Origin: Desulfovibrio gilichinskyi
GTDB lineage: Bacteria; Desulfobacterota; Desulfovibrionia; Desulfovibrionales; Desulfovibrionaceae
DNA: 64,000 nt
Direction of reading: 5' to 3'
Assembly: GCF_900177375.1 (NCBI RefSeq)
Contig: NZ_FWZU01000004.1
Location: 372,001-436,000, forward strand
Part shown: positions 1 to 8,098 of the stretch, in pieces
Position numbering within the stretch: the first letter of the stretch is position 1
Layout: each line of letters opens with the position of its first letter
Made by a program: the position numbers and the translations under genes
The notes under the pieces: model-generated
What the model was told of the DNA's origin: nothing
The model's database searches: none
Seen by the model: the letters and a program-made list of their open reading frames with translations, nothing else

Positions 1-1124
1 CAGTCGGCCTCTCTGGGATTTGGAACAGCGCAGGCATCCTGAACAGCCAGATGACATATTTCTTCCAGATGATTGTTATCAGGAAGGATATCACGCAGCC
101 TCATTGGAATACCCAGATCTTCAAACATATGCTGCAATGTGTTGCAAACCTGTTCGGCCTGTATCTCTGTCGAGCAGATGTGTGCACCGTTAATAGTACG
201 GGCTATAATTGCCATTTTGGTTTTACAGCTTGGGATGTTGAAGCGCATGACCGCCGGAAGTAATATAGGAAGAGTCATGCCGTGCATTACATCATAGCGA
301 CCGCCGAGCGAATGAGCCACCGCATGTCCTATACCTAGTCCTGCATTGCTGAAAGACATCCCTGCCGCGGTACTTGCAATTGATAGATTCGTTAACGCTT
401 CTGGATCTTTCGTATCTGCCGCAGGTTTGAGGTTTTCAGTAATCAGCTTGATAGCGTTTAAAGCTTGCGATTCCGTGAAAGGAGAAGCGAGCCTCGAAAC
501 ATAGGACTCAATGGCGTGAGTCAGTGCGTCAACAGCTGAGGACAGGATTAATTTACGGGATTTAGTAATGAGTAGGTCTGGATCTATGATTGAAATATTG
601 GGAACCAGTGAACGGCTGATAATGGACATCTTTACTTGCCGTTTTGTGTCTGTGATAATTGCGTACTGTGATACATCTGATCCGCCGCCGGCAGTGGTAG
701 GGATAAAAATCATGGGCGGCAGGGGGTGGCTTATTCTGTTTGCTCCCTCGTAGTCGCTGATTTGTCCGCCGTTGCTGACTATTGTTGCGATTCCTTTTGC
801 TGTGTCAATGGGACTTCCGCCGCCCAGTCCGATTATGACATCGGCCTTGTGCTCAATATACAACTTTGCCCCTTCATGAATTTGGGTGTCACGAGGGTTT
901 GAAGTCACATCATTAAAATATGCACAGTCCATCTTTGAATTTTCAAGAATCTTTAGAACTTGTTTCACCCATCCGGAGTCTTCAAGTCCTTTATCGCTGA
1001 CCAGTAAAACCCTTTTGGCCCCAAGTCGCTGTGCACATGAAGCAAGGTACTTGATACTGCCGTTACCGAAGATTATTTCCGGTATGGCAAACTTAGTTAT
1101 CTGCACAAAGACTCCTTGTTTCAT
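1..1124 (-). CDS. iron-containing alcohol dehydrogenase, 3' end outside the window
   Basis: Reading the minus strand gives about 374 open residues that run off the left edge. The family is usually near 385 residues, so only a few C-terminal residues are missing. Typical features are an N-terminal strand rich in I/F/G, the nucleotide-binding GLGGGSPIDTAKG, the TAGGGSDVS segment and the metal-binding histidine region (DALTHAIE, GIGHAVAHSLGG, YDVMHG). These enzymes interconvert primary alcohols and aldehydes with NAD(P)H, with iron or zinc bound by Asp/His. ATG at 1124 has no ribosome site. An in-frame GTG at 1106 is preceded by AAGGAG at five bases, so the true start may be 1106. It lies last in the aldehyde oxidoreductase cluster, which fits a role in aldehyde/alcohol exchange (inference). 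Confidence 0.9.
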   Translation of the reverse strand, partial: MKQGVFVQITKFAIPEIIFGNGSIKYLASCAQRLGAKRVLLVSDKGLEDSGWVKQVLKILENSKMDCAYFNDVTSNPRDTQIHEGAKLYIEHKADVIIGLGGGSPIDTAKGIATIVSNGGQISDYEGANRISHPLPPMIFIPTTAGGGSDVSQYAIITDTKRQVKMSIISRSLVPNISIIDPDLLITKSRKLILSSAVDALTHAIESYVSRLASPFTESQALNAIKLITENLKPAADTKDPEALTNLSIASTAAGMSFSNAGLGIGHAVAHSLGGRYDVMHGMTLPILLPAVMRFNIPSCKTKMAIIARTINGAHICSTEIQAEQVCNTLQHMFEDLGIPMRLRDILPDNNHLEEICHLAVQDACAVPNPREAD

Positions 1125-1208
1125 AAGGTATATATATTATTATAAAAATTCTATTTATCATTTTATTCTCCGCGCTGAAAGCTGTAAAGTCAATAGGCCC
1201 TTTAGGCT

Positions 1209-1793
1209 TTAGCTTGGAAGTATATTGAAGTTTTCAAGAATTAACCCTGAAGATTTTTTTTTCAAAACAGTAGTACAGCAGTGTAGAGGAGACAGTTTAA
1301 ATATATTGGATAAAGGAAATTGGAGAGTAATATGAAGGATGATGCGGATAACTCCGGCATGAGTAACAATGACTACAGGTTTTTTATGTGCAAGGATTTT
1401 ATCCAGCCCGGTTTGAACCCTTTGCTTCAAGTCTGCAAAGCTTTCTCCCTTGGGAGGACGATAGTTTGCGAAATCCACTCCTCGCTTGATGTATTCATTT
1501 GGAAATTGTTCTTTTATTTGCTTGAAACTAAGTCCGTCCCAGTCTCCTAAGTTAATCTCAGCAAATTCCGGGCAGGATACAGCTGTAAGATTGCACTTTG
1601 TTTCAATTTCCGCAGCTGTTTCGCGTGTTCGTAAAAGAGGGCTTGTGTAGAGATGATCAAACGGTACATGACATAGTGATTTAGCTAGAATCTTAGCCTG
1701 TTTCAGTCCTGTATATGAAAGCGGAAGATCCGTTTGTCCTATGGCACATCCTTCAGCTTTTTCAGCCTCACCATGACGGATGAGTATAATCAT
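1209..1793 (-). CDS. histidine phosphatase family protein
   Basis: A 194-residue protein of the phosphoglycerate mutase-like phosphatase fold. The phosphohistidine loop LIRHGEAE is at residues 4-11, and the second catalytic histidine is in VVIVTHAGVIR near residue 145. The size fits alpha-ribazole phosphatase (CobC) and small phosphosugar phosphatases, but no residue I can see decides the substrate. It starts at ATG 1793, 43 bases after the MocA-HD gene, and is the penultimate gene of the cluster. The link to molybdenum cofactor or aldehyde chemistry is by position only. Confidence 0.85.
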   Translation of the reverse strand: MIILIRHGEAEKAEGCAIGQTDLPLSYTGLKQAKILAKSLCHVPFDHLYTSPLLRTRETAAEIETKCNLTAVSCPEFAEINLGDWDGLSFKQIKEQFPNEYIKRGVDFANYRPPKGESFADLKQRVQTGLDKILAHKKPVVIVTHAGVIRIILHITLQFPLSNIFKLSPLHCCTTVLKKKSSGLILENFNILPS

Positions 1794-1836
1794 ATTTGAG
1801 CCTTGATGCTTTTAATTGCGTATAGTCAGTAAAATC

Positions 1837-2970
1837 TTAGGATACGAGTATTTGGTCTGACAACAAATCAATTATTCTGATTTTTGTTTCATCTTCATAT
1901 CTGGCCAGCAGGTTCTCGGCTCTTTTCTGGCGTTCTCCGATAGCTTTTGCGGCTTCGGGGTCGTCAGCCCATTTACACATTGTTTTTTCATATCGTTTTT
2001 TCAAACTTATCAATGCGGTTCCTTTAAAAAATTTGTCAGCTAAAAAGACCATCTCTTTTTCCGTTAGCGGAGAGTTTTGATCAATTTTTGTGTCGCGATG
2101 TGAGGCTACAATTTCTGAAATTCCTGTGAATCCGTAGCCAGCCAGAAGATTGCCGCCTATAGCTTCATGATTCCTGCGTGTTTTGGCAACATCATGCATC
2201 AGTGCTGCGCTCTGTACGATATTCATATCTAACAAAGGTCCATTTTGGCGTGCTGCATTGAGAGCTTTGGTTATAATGCAAGCCCCTTTTGCGACAGCTT
2301 TGCAATGTTCCTGTGTTGCTTCCGGTGTTTCAGCCAGTTCCCAGAGGGCTTCGCATTCTTCGAGAAGTGGAAAACGTTTGTTACGGGAAAATCGAAGAGC
2401 TGTTGTATAATCTTCCGGTGTGTCAAGGTCATGCAGGATTCCGAGATCCGGCATGTTTTTGTCTCGGGAATTTGAATCATGCTTTTCTAAAATTTTGCGT
2501 AGCCCGCCATTACCGTCATGTTGTAGAATTTCAGGGATAAGTTTTGCACTTATAAGCGGAGGGTGTCCTCGTTTCCCCTTAAACGCCGGGTAAAGAATAT
2601 CTGATGGTGATTTATTAAAATCAAAAGTAAGGGCCCTTATTGTTGAGGATCTTACCAGCGGGATATCGACCGGCAAAACAAAAAAGGCTGAGGCATCGTC
2701 AGGGAGAGCATGTATTCCGGTAATGACAGAAGAAAACATACCCTGTTCATAGTCAGGATTGTATACCGAGTTTATTCCTAGTTTACGGACTTCCGATTCA
2801 ACTTCATCTGCTTTGTATCCGGTTACGACAAAGACTTCTGAAGCTCCCCCGTCAAGCAAAGAGCGGACACAGTTTGAAAGCACACTCCCTCCGTCCAGAG
2901 GCAGCAGAGCCTTAAGATTTCCCATGCGTGATGACAGCCCTGCGGCCAGCACCAGTCCATAAATTTTCAT
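1837..2970 (-). CDS. MocA-like nucleotidyltransferase fused to an HD domain
   Basis: About 377 residues. The N-terminal 190 residues are a MobA/MocA-type nucleotidyltransferase with LAAGLSSRMG at residues 8-17 followed by a lysine (NLKALLPL), and the acidic metal site near PVDIPLV. MocA transfers CMP from CTP to molybdopterin to give the cytosine dinucleotide cofactor used by xanthine-oxidase-family enzymes such as the aldehyde oxidoreductase of this cluster. The C-terminal half is an HD-type domain with MHDVAKTRRNHEAIGG and a later SHRDTK, suggesting a metal-dependent phosphohydrolase. An upstream in-frame TTG at 2976 would overlap xdhC. ATG at 2970, with GGGG seven bases before it, is preferred. 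MocA specificity rather than MobA is inferred from the neighbours. Confidence 0.85.
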   Translation of the reverse strand: MKIYGLVLAAGLSSRMGNLKALLPLDGGSVLSNCVRSLLDGGASEVFVVTGYKADEVESEVRKLGINSVYNPDYEQGMFSSVITGIHALPDDASAFFVLPVDIPLVRSSTIRALTFDFNKSPSDILYPAFKGKRGHPPLISAKLIPEILQHDGNGGLRKILEKHDSNSRDKNMPDLGILHDLDTPEDYTTALRFSRNKRFPLLEECEALWELAETPEATQEHCKAVAKGACIITKALNAARQNGPLLDMNIVQSAALMHDVAKTRRNHEAIGGNLLAGYGFTGISEIVASHRDTKIDQNSPLTEKEMVFLADKFFKGTALISLKKRYEKTMCKWADDPEAAKAIGERQKRAENLLARYEDETKIRIIDLLSDQILVS

Positions 2971-2972
2971 GA

Positions 2973-4019
2973 TCAATCCCCGGATCTTTCTTGAATCAGT
3001 TCTGCAACAATGCTGACAGCTATTTCTTCAGGAGTCTGCCCGCCGATATTAATTCCTATAGGACAATGGCAGCGATCTATATTTTCCTGCGTAACGCCTT
3101 CTTTAATAAGCGCATCATAGATGGCGTTGCGTTTTTTTGTACTTCCTATCATTCCCACGTAACGGGCTGGAGTCTTCAGTGCTTCTGCAAGTACTGTTTT
3201 ATCATGCAGGTGCCCACGGGTAACTATTATAATGTATGAACTTTCAGTCACATTCAGGTTTGCAAATGCGTTATCAAAATTAGGAAGAACTTCAATTTCA
3301 TCTGCCAGCGGAAAGCGGTCGGCATTTGCAAAGTCGCTTCTGTCGTCCAGAACTACAGTCCTGAAATTTACAGAGGTTGCCAAGGCCGCAGTGGGGCGCG
3401 AAACATGACCTGCTCCGAAAATAAATAAACTGGGTTGCGGAGCAAGGGTTTCCGCAACAATCTGTTTTGTTGCAGATTCCAGGATAATAGGCTCATCTGT
3501 TTTGCGGGATTTTATGAGAAGCGTTAAAAGATCTTCTTTTGCAAACTCATTTATTACGGGTAGATCCTGGTCAAAATTTAAAACGATTTTGTTCGAAGTA
3601 AGGGATGTTTCGCCTTTATCCATCAGAGTGAGGGTAGTCACCTTTTGTCCGAGTCTTAAGCCGTTATTAATGTCTGAAAATGTTTTGGCATTTTCTTTAC
3701 TCGCAGAAATATACTCAAGCATTACCGTGACGTTGCCACCGCAAATCATGTCTGCGTTTGCCGCCAGCTCATTCGAAAGGTCAAATCCTATAAAAGTAAC
3801 AGCATTTTCCGGGGCGATAAAAAGTTTTGCGGCAGTTTGCTGGACAAGAGCTTCTACAAGACCTCCTCCTATAGTGCCGTCAATCTCTCCATTGCGAAGA
3901 ATTACCATTTTGCTGCCTGAGGAACGCGGGGTGGAACCTGAACTTTTAACAATGCTTGCAAGGATGAGATCATTACCTGATTCTAACTGCAAACTAATAT
4001 TATGAATGAGCTTTTTCAT
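2973..4019 (-). CDS. XdhC/CoxI family molybdenum cofactor insertion protein
   Basis: 348 residues. The N-terminal XdhC domain shows SSGSTPRSSGSKM (residues 26-38) and DGTIGGGLVEA (48-58). The C-terminal Rossmann domain has FGAGHVSRPTAALA near residue 200 and ends with GMIGSTKKR and the IGINIGGQTPEEIAVSIVAE signature. XdhC proteins bind the molybdenum cofactor, promote its sulfuration and deliver it to xanthine-dehydrogenase-family apoenzymes. Here the partner would be the aldehyde oxidoreductase at 10454-13177. The stop codon is two bases from the MocA-HD start, so the two are translationally linked, which fits sequential cofactor handling. Confidence 0.92.
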   Translation of the reverse strand: MKKLIHNISLQLESGNDLILASIVKSSGSTPRSSGSKMVILRNGEIDGTIGGGLVEALVQQTAAKLFIAPENAVTFIGFDLSNELAANADMICGGNVTVMLEYISASKENAKTFSDINNGLRLGQKVTTLTLMDKGETSLTSNKIVLNFDQDLPVINEFAKEDLLTLLIKSRKTDEPIILESATKQIVAETLAPQPSLFIFGAGHVSRPTAALATSVNFRTVVLDDRSDFANADRFPLADEIEVLPNFDNAFANLNVTESSYIIIVTRGHLHDKTVLAEALKTPARYVGMIGSTKKRNAIYDALIKEGVTQENIDRCHCPIGINIGGQTPEEIAVSIVAELIQERSGD

Positions 4020-4043
4020 TGGATGAAGCCTTTTCCGGTTTGT

Positions 4044-5357
4044 TTAAGATGACGTTATTAATCTTTTCCCAAAACCTGAACTGATGCTGCCGTCATTGTT
4101 ATCAATAATAATGTTAATTTTCAAATTGTTTTCTAAAACGGTGCGGCTCAGTTTTGGGTATGAAGTTAAGGCTCTGGAAAGATCTGTCGGGATTTTTGAC
4201 TCAGGGGCTATATCCAAAGCAATGTTAAGGGCAAGTGATTGTTGCTGATAATTGACTTTGAAATCCAGCACTCCTACATACTGCAGGATTATTTCATTGA
4301 GTTCTGCCATGGACAGGTATTCTGAGGTAGGTAAAAGGATGTCGGTATCAAGCCTGCCTTTTACGTCTCCTAACCTGCGCATGGAAAGCCCGCATGTGCA
4401 CGGTCCAGATATAATTTGTCCGAGGTCACCTGTTTTATATCTGATAAGCGGCATTGCCCTTCTTGAGAGAGTTGTAAAAAGTATCTCACCACTGGTTCCG
4501 TCAGGGACAGGTAAACCTGTTTCAGGGTCGGCTATTTCAAGATAAAAATCAGGTTCACGAAGGTGCATACCTGACCCCTGAAAGCATTCAACTGCGCCTC
4601 CGAGGCAAGTTTCAGTCATGCCCCAGTGAGAAAAAATTTCACAGCCGAATGTATTTGAGATTGTCTCAATTGCTACCGGGGGCAATAGATCCCAGCAGAG
4701 GAGGGCAGAACGGACTTGATTTTTGGGGAGTCGTTTACTTTTCCAGAGCCGCGCCAGTGCGTGAATATGTATGGCCGGTCCTAAAAGACAGCTCGCTCGT
4801 GAATTTAAAAGTAAATTCAGAATAGTTGGAATGTCGGATGGGTCTTCAGGGTAAACAGTCTTCGCCCCAAGCCTTGAGATGCTTTCAGCAAAGAGGTTTC
4901 CTACGCCGCCTGGGCGAGAATCCGGTAACAATGCGAGTACCGTTTCTCCTTCTCCCACCAATGGTCCCATGCCATATTGAAAAAACTCAGTAGTGCGCTC
5001 TAAATCTCCGGATGTAAAAAAGAGACGTTTCGGGGTACCGCTTGATCCTGAGCTTGAAAGAGTTATGGCACGTGCTACCTCATCTTGAGATACGCATAGA
5101 AAGCTGTTTGGATTTTTTCGAAGATCCTCAGGGGTTGTTACGGGTAATTTGTTGAGGTCCGCAGGACTGAGAATTTCATCGGGGACAACGCCCTGTAATT
5201 GCTTTGAATAGAAAGGTGAAGATTTAACGGCATGACTTATAGTTTTTCGTAACAGACCAAATTGCCACGCCTGCAATTCCTCAGGGGAAACACTACCTGA
5301 GTTAAGTGGGCGGTCCATGCGTAGATTCAGCCAGCATTCAAGGGGATGATTAATCAT
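4044..5357 (-). CDS. AMP-dependent CoA ligase, PaaK-like (DVU_1553 type)
   Basis: 437 residues of the adenylate-forming superfamily, resembling phenylacetate-CoA ligase. The phosphate-binding loop is SSSGSSGTPKR near residue 100, the adenine/Mg motif is SHWGMTETCLGG near 245 and the hinge aspartate is in YKTGDLG near 310. Such enzymes activate a carboxylate as acyl-AMP and then usually make a CoA thioester. The substrate cannot be read from the sequence. Product chemistry fits the operon: the aldehyde oxidoreductase makes carboxylates that a CoA ligase could activate, or run in reverse. It overlaps the radical SAM gene by eight bases, and GAGGAAAAA precedes the ATG. Confidence 0.85.
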   Translation of the reverse strand: MINHPLECWLNLRMDRPLNSGSVSPEELQAWQFGLLRKTISHAVKSSPFYSKQLQGVVPDEILSPADLNKLPVTTPEDLRKNPNSFLCVSQDEVARAITLSSSGSSGTPKRLFFTSGDLERTTEFFQYGMGPLVGEGETVLALLPDSRPGGVGNLFAESISRLGAKTVYPEDPSDIPTILNLLLNSRASCLLGPAIHIHALARLWKSKRLPKNQVRSALLCWDLLPPVAIETISNTFGCEIFSHWGMTETCLGGAVECFQGSGMHLREPDFYLEIADPETGLPVPDGTSGEILFTTLSRRAMPLIRYKTGDLGQIISGPCTCGLSMRRLGDVKGRLDTDILLPTSEYLSMAELNEIILQYVGVLDFKVNYQQQSLALNIALDIAPESKIPTDLSRALTSYPKLSRTVLENNLKINIIIDNNDGSISSGFGKRLITSS

Positions 5358-6738
5358 TTTTTCCTCGGTAAAGAGATGATCCTTCCATTGAAGTCAGGTT
5401 GTAAGCGCAAAACGGAATTAATTTTCCGTCGGGCGCAGCTACGTGGATGCAGCAACCTTTCAGTCTTTCAAGATCAAGTGTCCATGCGTCTTGAAAAGCC
5501 ATACCTGAAACCGCTAGAATATGCGTTTTTGCCCGTTGAATGAAGCGATCAAGATCATCAAGAGGCTTCGTACAGCAACATTCGCTCACCACCGGAGCAG
5601 CCCATTGTCTGCGTACAAATGATTTTGATTTCTCCGCACCTTCCGCTGCAGGGCGCGTAGAGCAGCATGCTTCACCCTTTCCGGAAAGTTTTTTCAGATT
5701 TCCATTCTCCATCACCATATAATTACTGTGAAAAGAGCATAAAGCGTGTTCACATGCCGGAGGTAAAAAATCTGTTTTATGCACGAGACTTGAAGTCTGT
5801 TCTTCAAGCTTAGTCATTATTTCCGGCAGTGTTATACGGGCCTTGTCTGATGGAGATTGCGGATAGCGTCCGAAATAGCTGACAGGTTGAAAATGTACGC
5901 CTCGTACTCCTGGAGCATGCTCAACCGCTAACTTAAGTATCTCTCCGATATTGTCATCATTTACACCCGGAACAATTGTCGGAACCAGAACAACTCCGAT
6001 TCCGGCTTCGATTAGGTTAGTGATTGCACACATTTTTTCTTTAAGCAATGAACGCCCACGAATTGATTCATAAATATCATCGCGCGTGCCATCAAATTGC
6101 AAAAATACGGAATCAACGCCCGCGTCTGCCCATATTTTAGCTAATTCTTTCTGACGGGCTATTCTAAGGCCGTTAGTGTTGATTTGTACAAATGGGAATC
6201 CAAGTTCTTTAGCAATAGTTGCCAGTTGCGGCAGATCATCTCGAACTGCAGGTTCACCACCTGAAAGTTGTAAATTGCAAGGTCCGGCTGTTTCACGGAC
6301 CTTTGCCAGTAAAATTTTAAGTTCATCAACAGTCGGATCAGGGCGAGGCAAAATTTTGTTCTTGGAACTTTTAACAGAGTGGTTCTCTACGTTGCCGGCA
6401 GACGCAAAGCATATCTTGCAGTTAAGATCGCAACGCCATGTTATTTCTACCAGAGCTGTGCAAGTGTGCTGATTGTGTTCTGGGCATAAACCGCAATCAA
6501 AAGGGCAGCCTTTTAAGGCTGTTGTATCTGTTACCGGAGGAACTGAAGGTGTTTTGGGACGTGCCCAGTTTTGTATGGCAGGCTCACCACGCCACACAGG
6601 CGTGCTGAATTCTCCATGTTCAATGCATTTTTTTATAATGCGGGTTTCACCGTTTTCAGTAACTCTTCGGGCAGATATCTTTTTTAAGCAAACAGGACAG
6701 ACGCTTTCAGTTTCATAGCTATAAGGATCAGAATCCAT
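5350..6738 (-). CDS. radical SAM protein with N-terminal cysteine motifs
   Basis: 462 residues from ATG 6738, which is preceded by GGGAAG. A longer frame to 6873 is rejected because it lies inside the upstream gene. The radical SAM cluster motif is CDLNCKIC near residue 110, followed by the SAM-binding LQLSGGEP. Before it lie CPVC, a KKCIEHGEF segment and CPFDCGLCPEH, an arrangement shared with the Tes/MJ0619-like branch of radical SAM enzymes. Further cysteines (CEH, CSF, EACCST, ECCCTK) could hold auxiliary clusters. Family function is radical chemistry on an unknown substrate. The neighbours (methyltransferase, C-GCAxxG protein) recur with it in Desulfovibrio, as far as I recall. Confidence 0.87.
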   Translation of the reverse strand: MDSDPYSYETESVCPVCLKKISARRVTENGETRIIKKCIEHGEFSTPVWRGEPAIQNWARPKTPSVPPVTDTTALKGCPFDCGLCPEHNQHTCTALVEITWRCDLNCKICFASAGNVENHSVKSSKNKILPRPDPTVDELKILLAKVRETAGPCNLQLSGGEPAVRDDLPQLATIAKELGFPFVQINTNGLRIARQKELAKIWADAGVDSVFLQFDGTRDDIYESIRGRSLLKEKMCAITNLIEAGIGVVLVPTIVPGVNDDNIGEILKLAVEHAPGVRGVHFQPVSYFGRYPQSPSDKARITLPEIMTKLEEQTSSLVHKTDFLPPACEHALCSFHSNYMVMENGNLKKLSGKGEACCSTRPAAEGAEKSKSFVRRQWAAPVVSECCCTKPLDDLDRFIQRAKTHILAVSGMAFQDAWTLDLERLKGCCIHVAAPDGKLIPFCAYNLTSMEGSSLYRGKND

Positions 6739-7192
6739 CGTTTGCTTCCCTGCCTGTATATGGATCAAAACCTTCAGCAACAAGAATTTGAATAAGCTGC
6801 GTATAGGCATCAACAAGGAGCTTGCCGCAGCGGTCCGGTTTTGGTGCGCCGCATTCGTCCCCGATAATATCACTGCATTTTATGCCGCCGAATTGCTGAA
6901 TTGAAGTGTTTCTAAACCACTCTCTGAAATTTTCTGTGATTAAAGGAAGTCGCTCATCTTCTTCTTCGCTGTCAACTCCTTTACCTGCGTATAGAGCAAG
7001 GGCGCATATTCCACTGCTGAGAATTCCGCATGTGCCTGAGCAGTCGCCCATACCGAGGCAAAGCCCCTGCATGGAACGTACAAGATCCGGATTTTCACGC
7101 TGTAAATTATCAAGACAAAGAAGGGTCATTATTTGTGCACAGCAATAGCCTGCACCGTTTAATTGTAGGATGCGCAGATCGGTATCATTCAT
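6728..7192 (-). CDS. C-GCAxxG-C-C family protein (DVU_1555 type)
   Basis: 154 residues from ATG 7192, which has GGAG eight bases upstream. The open frame continues to 7315 but would overlap the methyltransferase. The family signature is clear: GYCCAQ near residue 15, GMGDCSGTCGILSSG near 50-64, then a cysteine in GGIKCSDIIG and two more in GDECGAPKPDRCG. These conserved cysteines suggest a redox or metal-binding role, but no member function is firmly established to my knowledge. It overlaps the radical SAM gene by 11 bases. Confidence 0.85.
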   Translation of the reverse strand: MNDTDLRILQLNGAGYCCAQIMTLLCLDNLQRENPDLVRSMQGLCLGMGDCSGTCGILSSGICALALYAGKGVDSEEEDERLPLITENFREWFRNTSIQQFGGIKCSDIIGDECGAPKPDRCGKLLVDAYTQLIQILVAEGFDPYTGREANDGF

Positions 7193-7214
7193 ATGAACAT
7201 CTCCGTGATTAGGA

Positions 7215-7880
7215 TTAGCTCTGCTTTGCAATAAGCAGCATATAACCGGGTTTGGAGCAGCAATTTCCTTTGGGAATGATGGACTTTTCACCTGTGAAAA
7301 TAAGTCGCGCTGCAAGTTCTGCCAGTAGTTTCGAGTGGTCCTCTTTAATAATAGTATGAAATTTGTGATTGGAAATTGTCTTTTCTAAGATGCTTATATT
7401 TAAAGGATTCGTTGCGCAAGATCCTGAAATTGAGCCTGAACTGTTTTGACCTCGCTGATAGATGTCAGTGATAATCAGTGTCCCTGTTGAATTCAGGACT
7501 CTTCTAAATTCACCGATAGTTTTAGAAATATCAGGAAGAAGTGAAAGAACACATTCGCATATTATTCCGTCAAAGGAATCATCGGCAAAGGGAAGGATGT
7601 CCGCATTCGCAAGAGTAAGCCGCATATCTGATGGAGCCTGGCTTAATTGTTTAGCGGAAATGTCGATACCGTATCCTTTGAAGTGGTGGACATTGTTCAG
7701 ATGTTCAACGGTTGCACCGAGTCCACAGCCCACATCAAGTATACGGCTATGCGCAGGAAAATTTGTTAGTGATAAGGCCCTGTCGGTTAGGGCCAGTCCT
7801 CCAGGACGTAATGTTTTTCCCGCGGCATCCTGCAGTGTTGACCGCTCCCAAAGTGGAACGGTTGAAGCCGTGGAATTCAT
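7215..7880 (-). CDS. class I SAM-dependent methyltransferase (DVU_1556 type)
   Basis: 221 residues with the SAM-binding glycine motif ILDVGCGLGATVEHL near residue 45, an acidic end of strand two (GYGIDIS), motif II-like ANADILPFADDSFDGIICECVLSLL and a post-motif GTLIITDIY. The acceptor is unknown. The C-terminal part carries GNCCSKPGYMLLIAKQS, so a thiol or metal may be involved. The ribosome site GGAGG lies in the last codons of the preceding two-CXXC gene, two bases apart, so expression is coupled. Confidence 0.85.
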   Translation of the reverse strand: MNSTASTVPLWERSTLQDAAGKTLRPGGLALTDRALSLTNFPAHSRILDVGCGLGATVEHLNNVHHFKGYGIDISAKQLSQAPSDMRLTLANADILPFADDSFDGIICECVLSLLPDISKTIGEFRRVLNSTGTLIITDIYQRGQNSSGSISGSCATNPLNISILEKTISNHKFHTIIKEDHSKLLAELAARLIFTGEKSIIPKGNCCSKPGYMLLIAKQS

Positions 7881-7882
7881 TA

Positions 7883-8098
7883 CTATTTGTCCTCCAGAAG
7901 GCTCTCCACTTCGGCCATTTTCCCAAGTGCCAGATCTTCAGGGATAAGTACCAATCCGCAAACAGGGCAGGCGGGGAGTTCAACTTTGAATTTACTTTCA
8001 AGGTAGCCCAGTTCAATTGGTCTTGGAACAAGCTTTTCGCCGCAAGCCTCACATTTCCAAGATGAAAAATCTGCATCAAGAACTTTTAAAGTACTCAC
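7883..8098 (-). CDS. small two-CXXC redox/zinc-ribbon protein (DVU_1557 type)
   Basis: 71 residues with two CXXC pairs (CEAC near residue 17 and CPVC near residue 45) separated by 24 residues, as in rubredoxin-like or zinc-ribbon folds. It starts at GTG 8098, overlapping the stop of the preceding gene in a GTGA, with GGAGG six bases upstream. A role as a small electron carrier or metal chaperone for the cluster is inference. Confidence 0.85.
   Translation of the reverse strand: MSTLKVLDADFSSWKCEACGEKLVPRPIELGYLESKFKVELPACPVCGLVLIPEDLALGKMAEVESLLEDK

Noticed and set aside
6739-6873. N-terminal extension of the radical SAM protein
   Set aside because: It would lie inside the C-GCAxxG-C-C gene; ATG 6738 has GGGAAG upstream and precedes the first CXXC motif.
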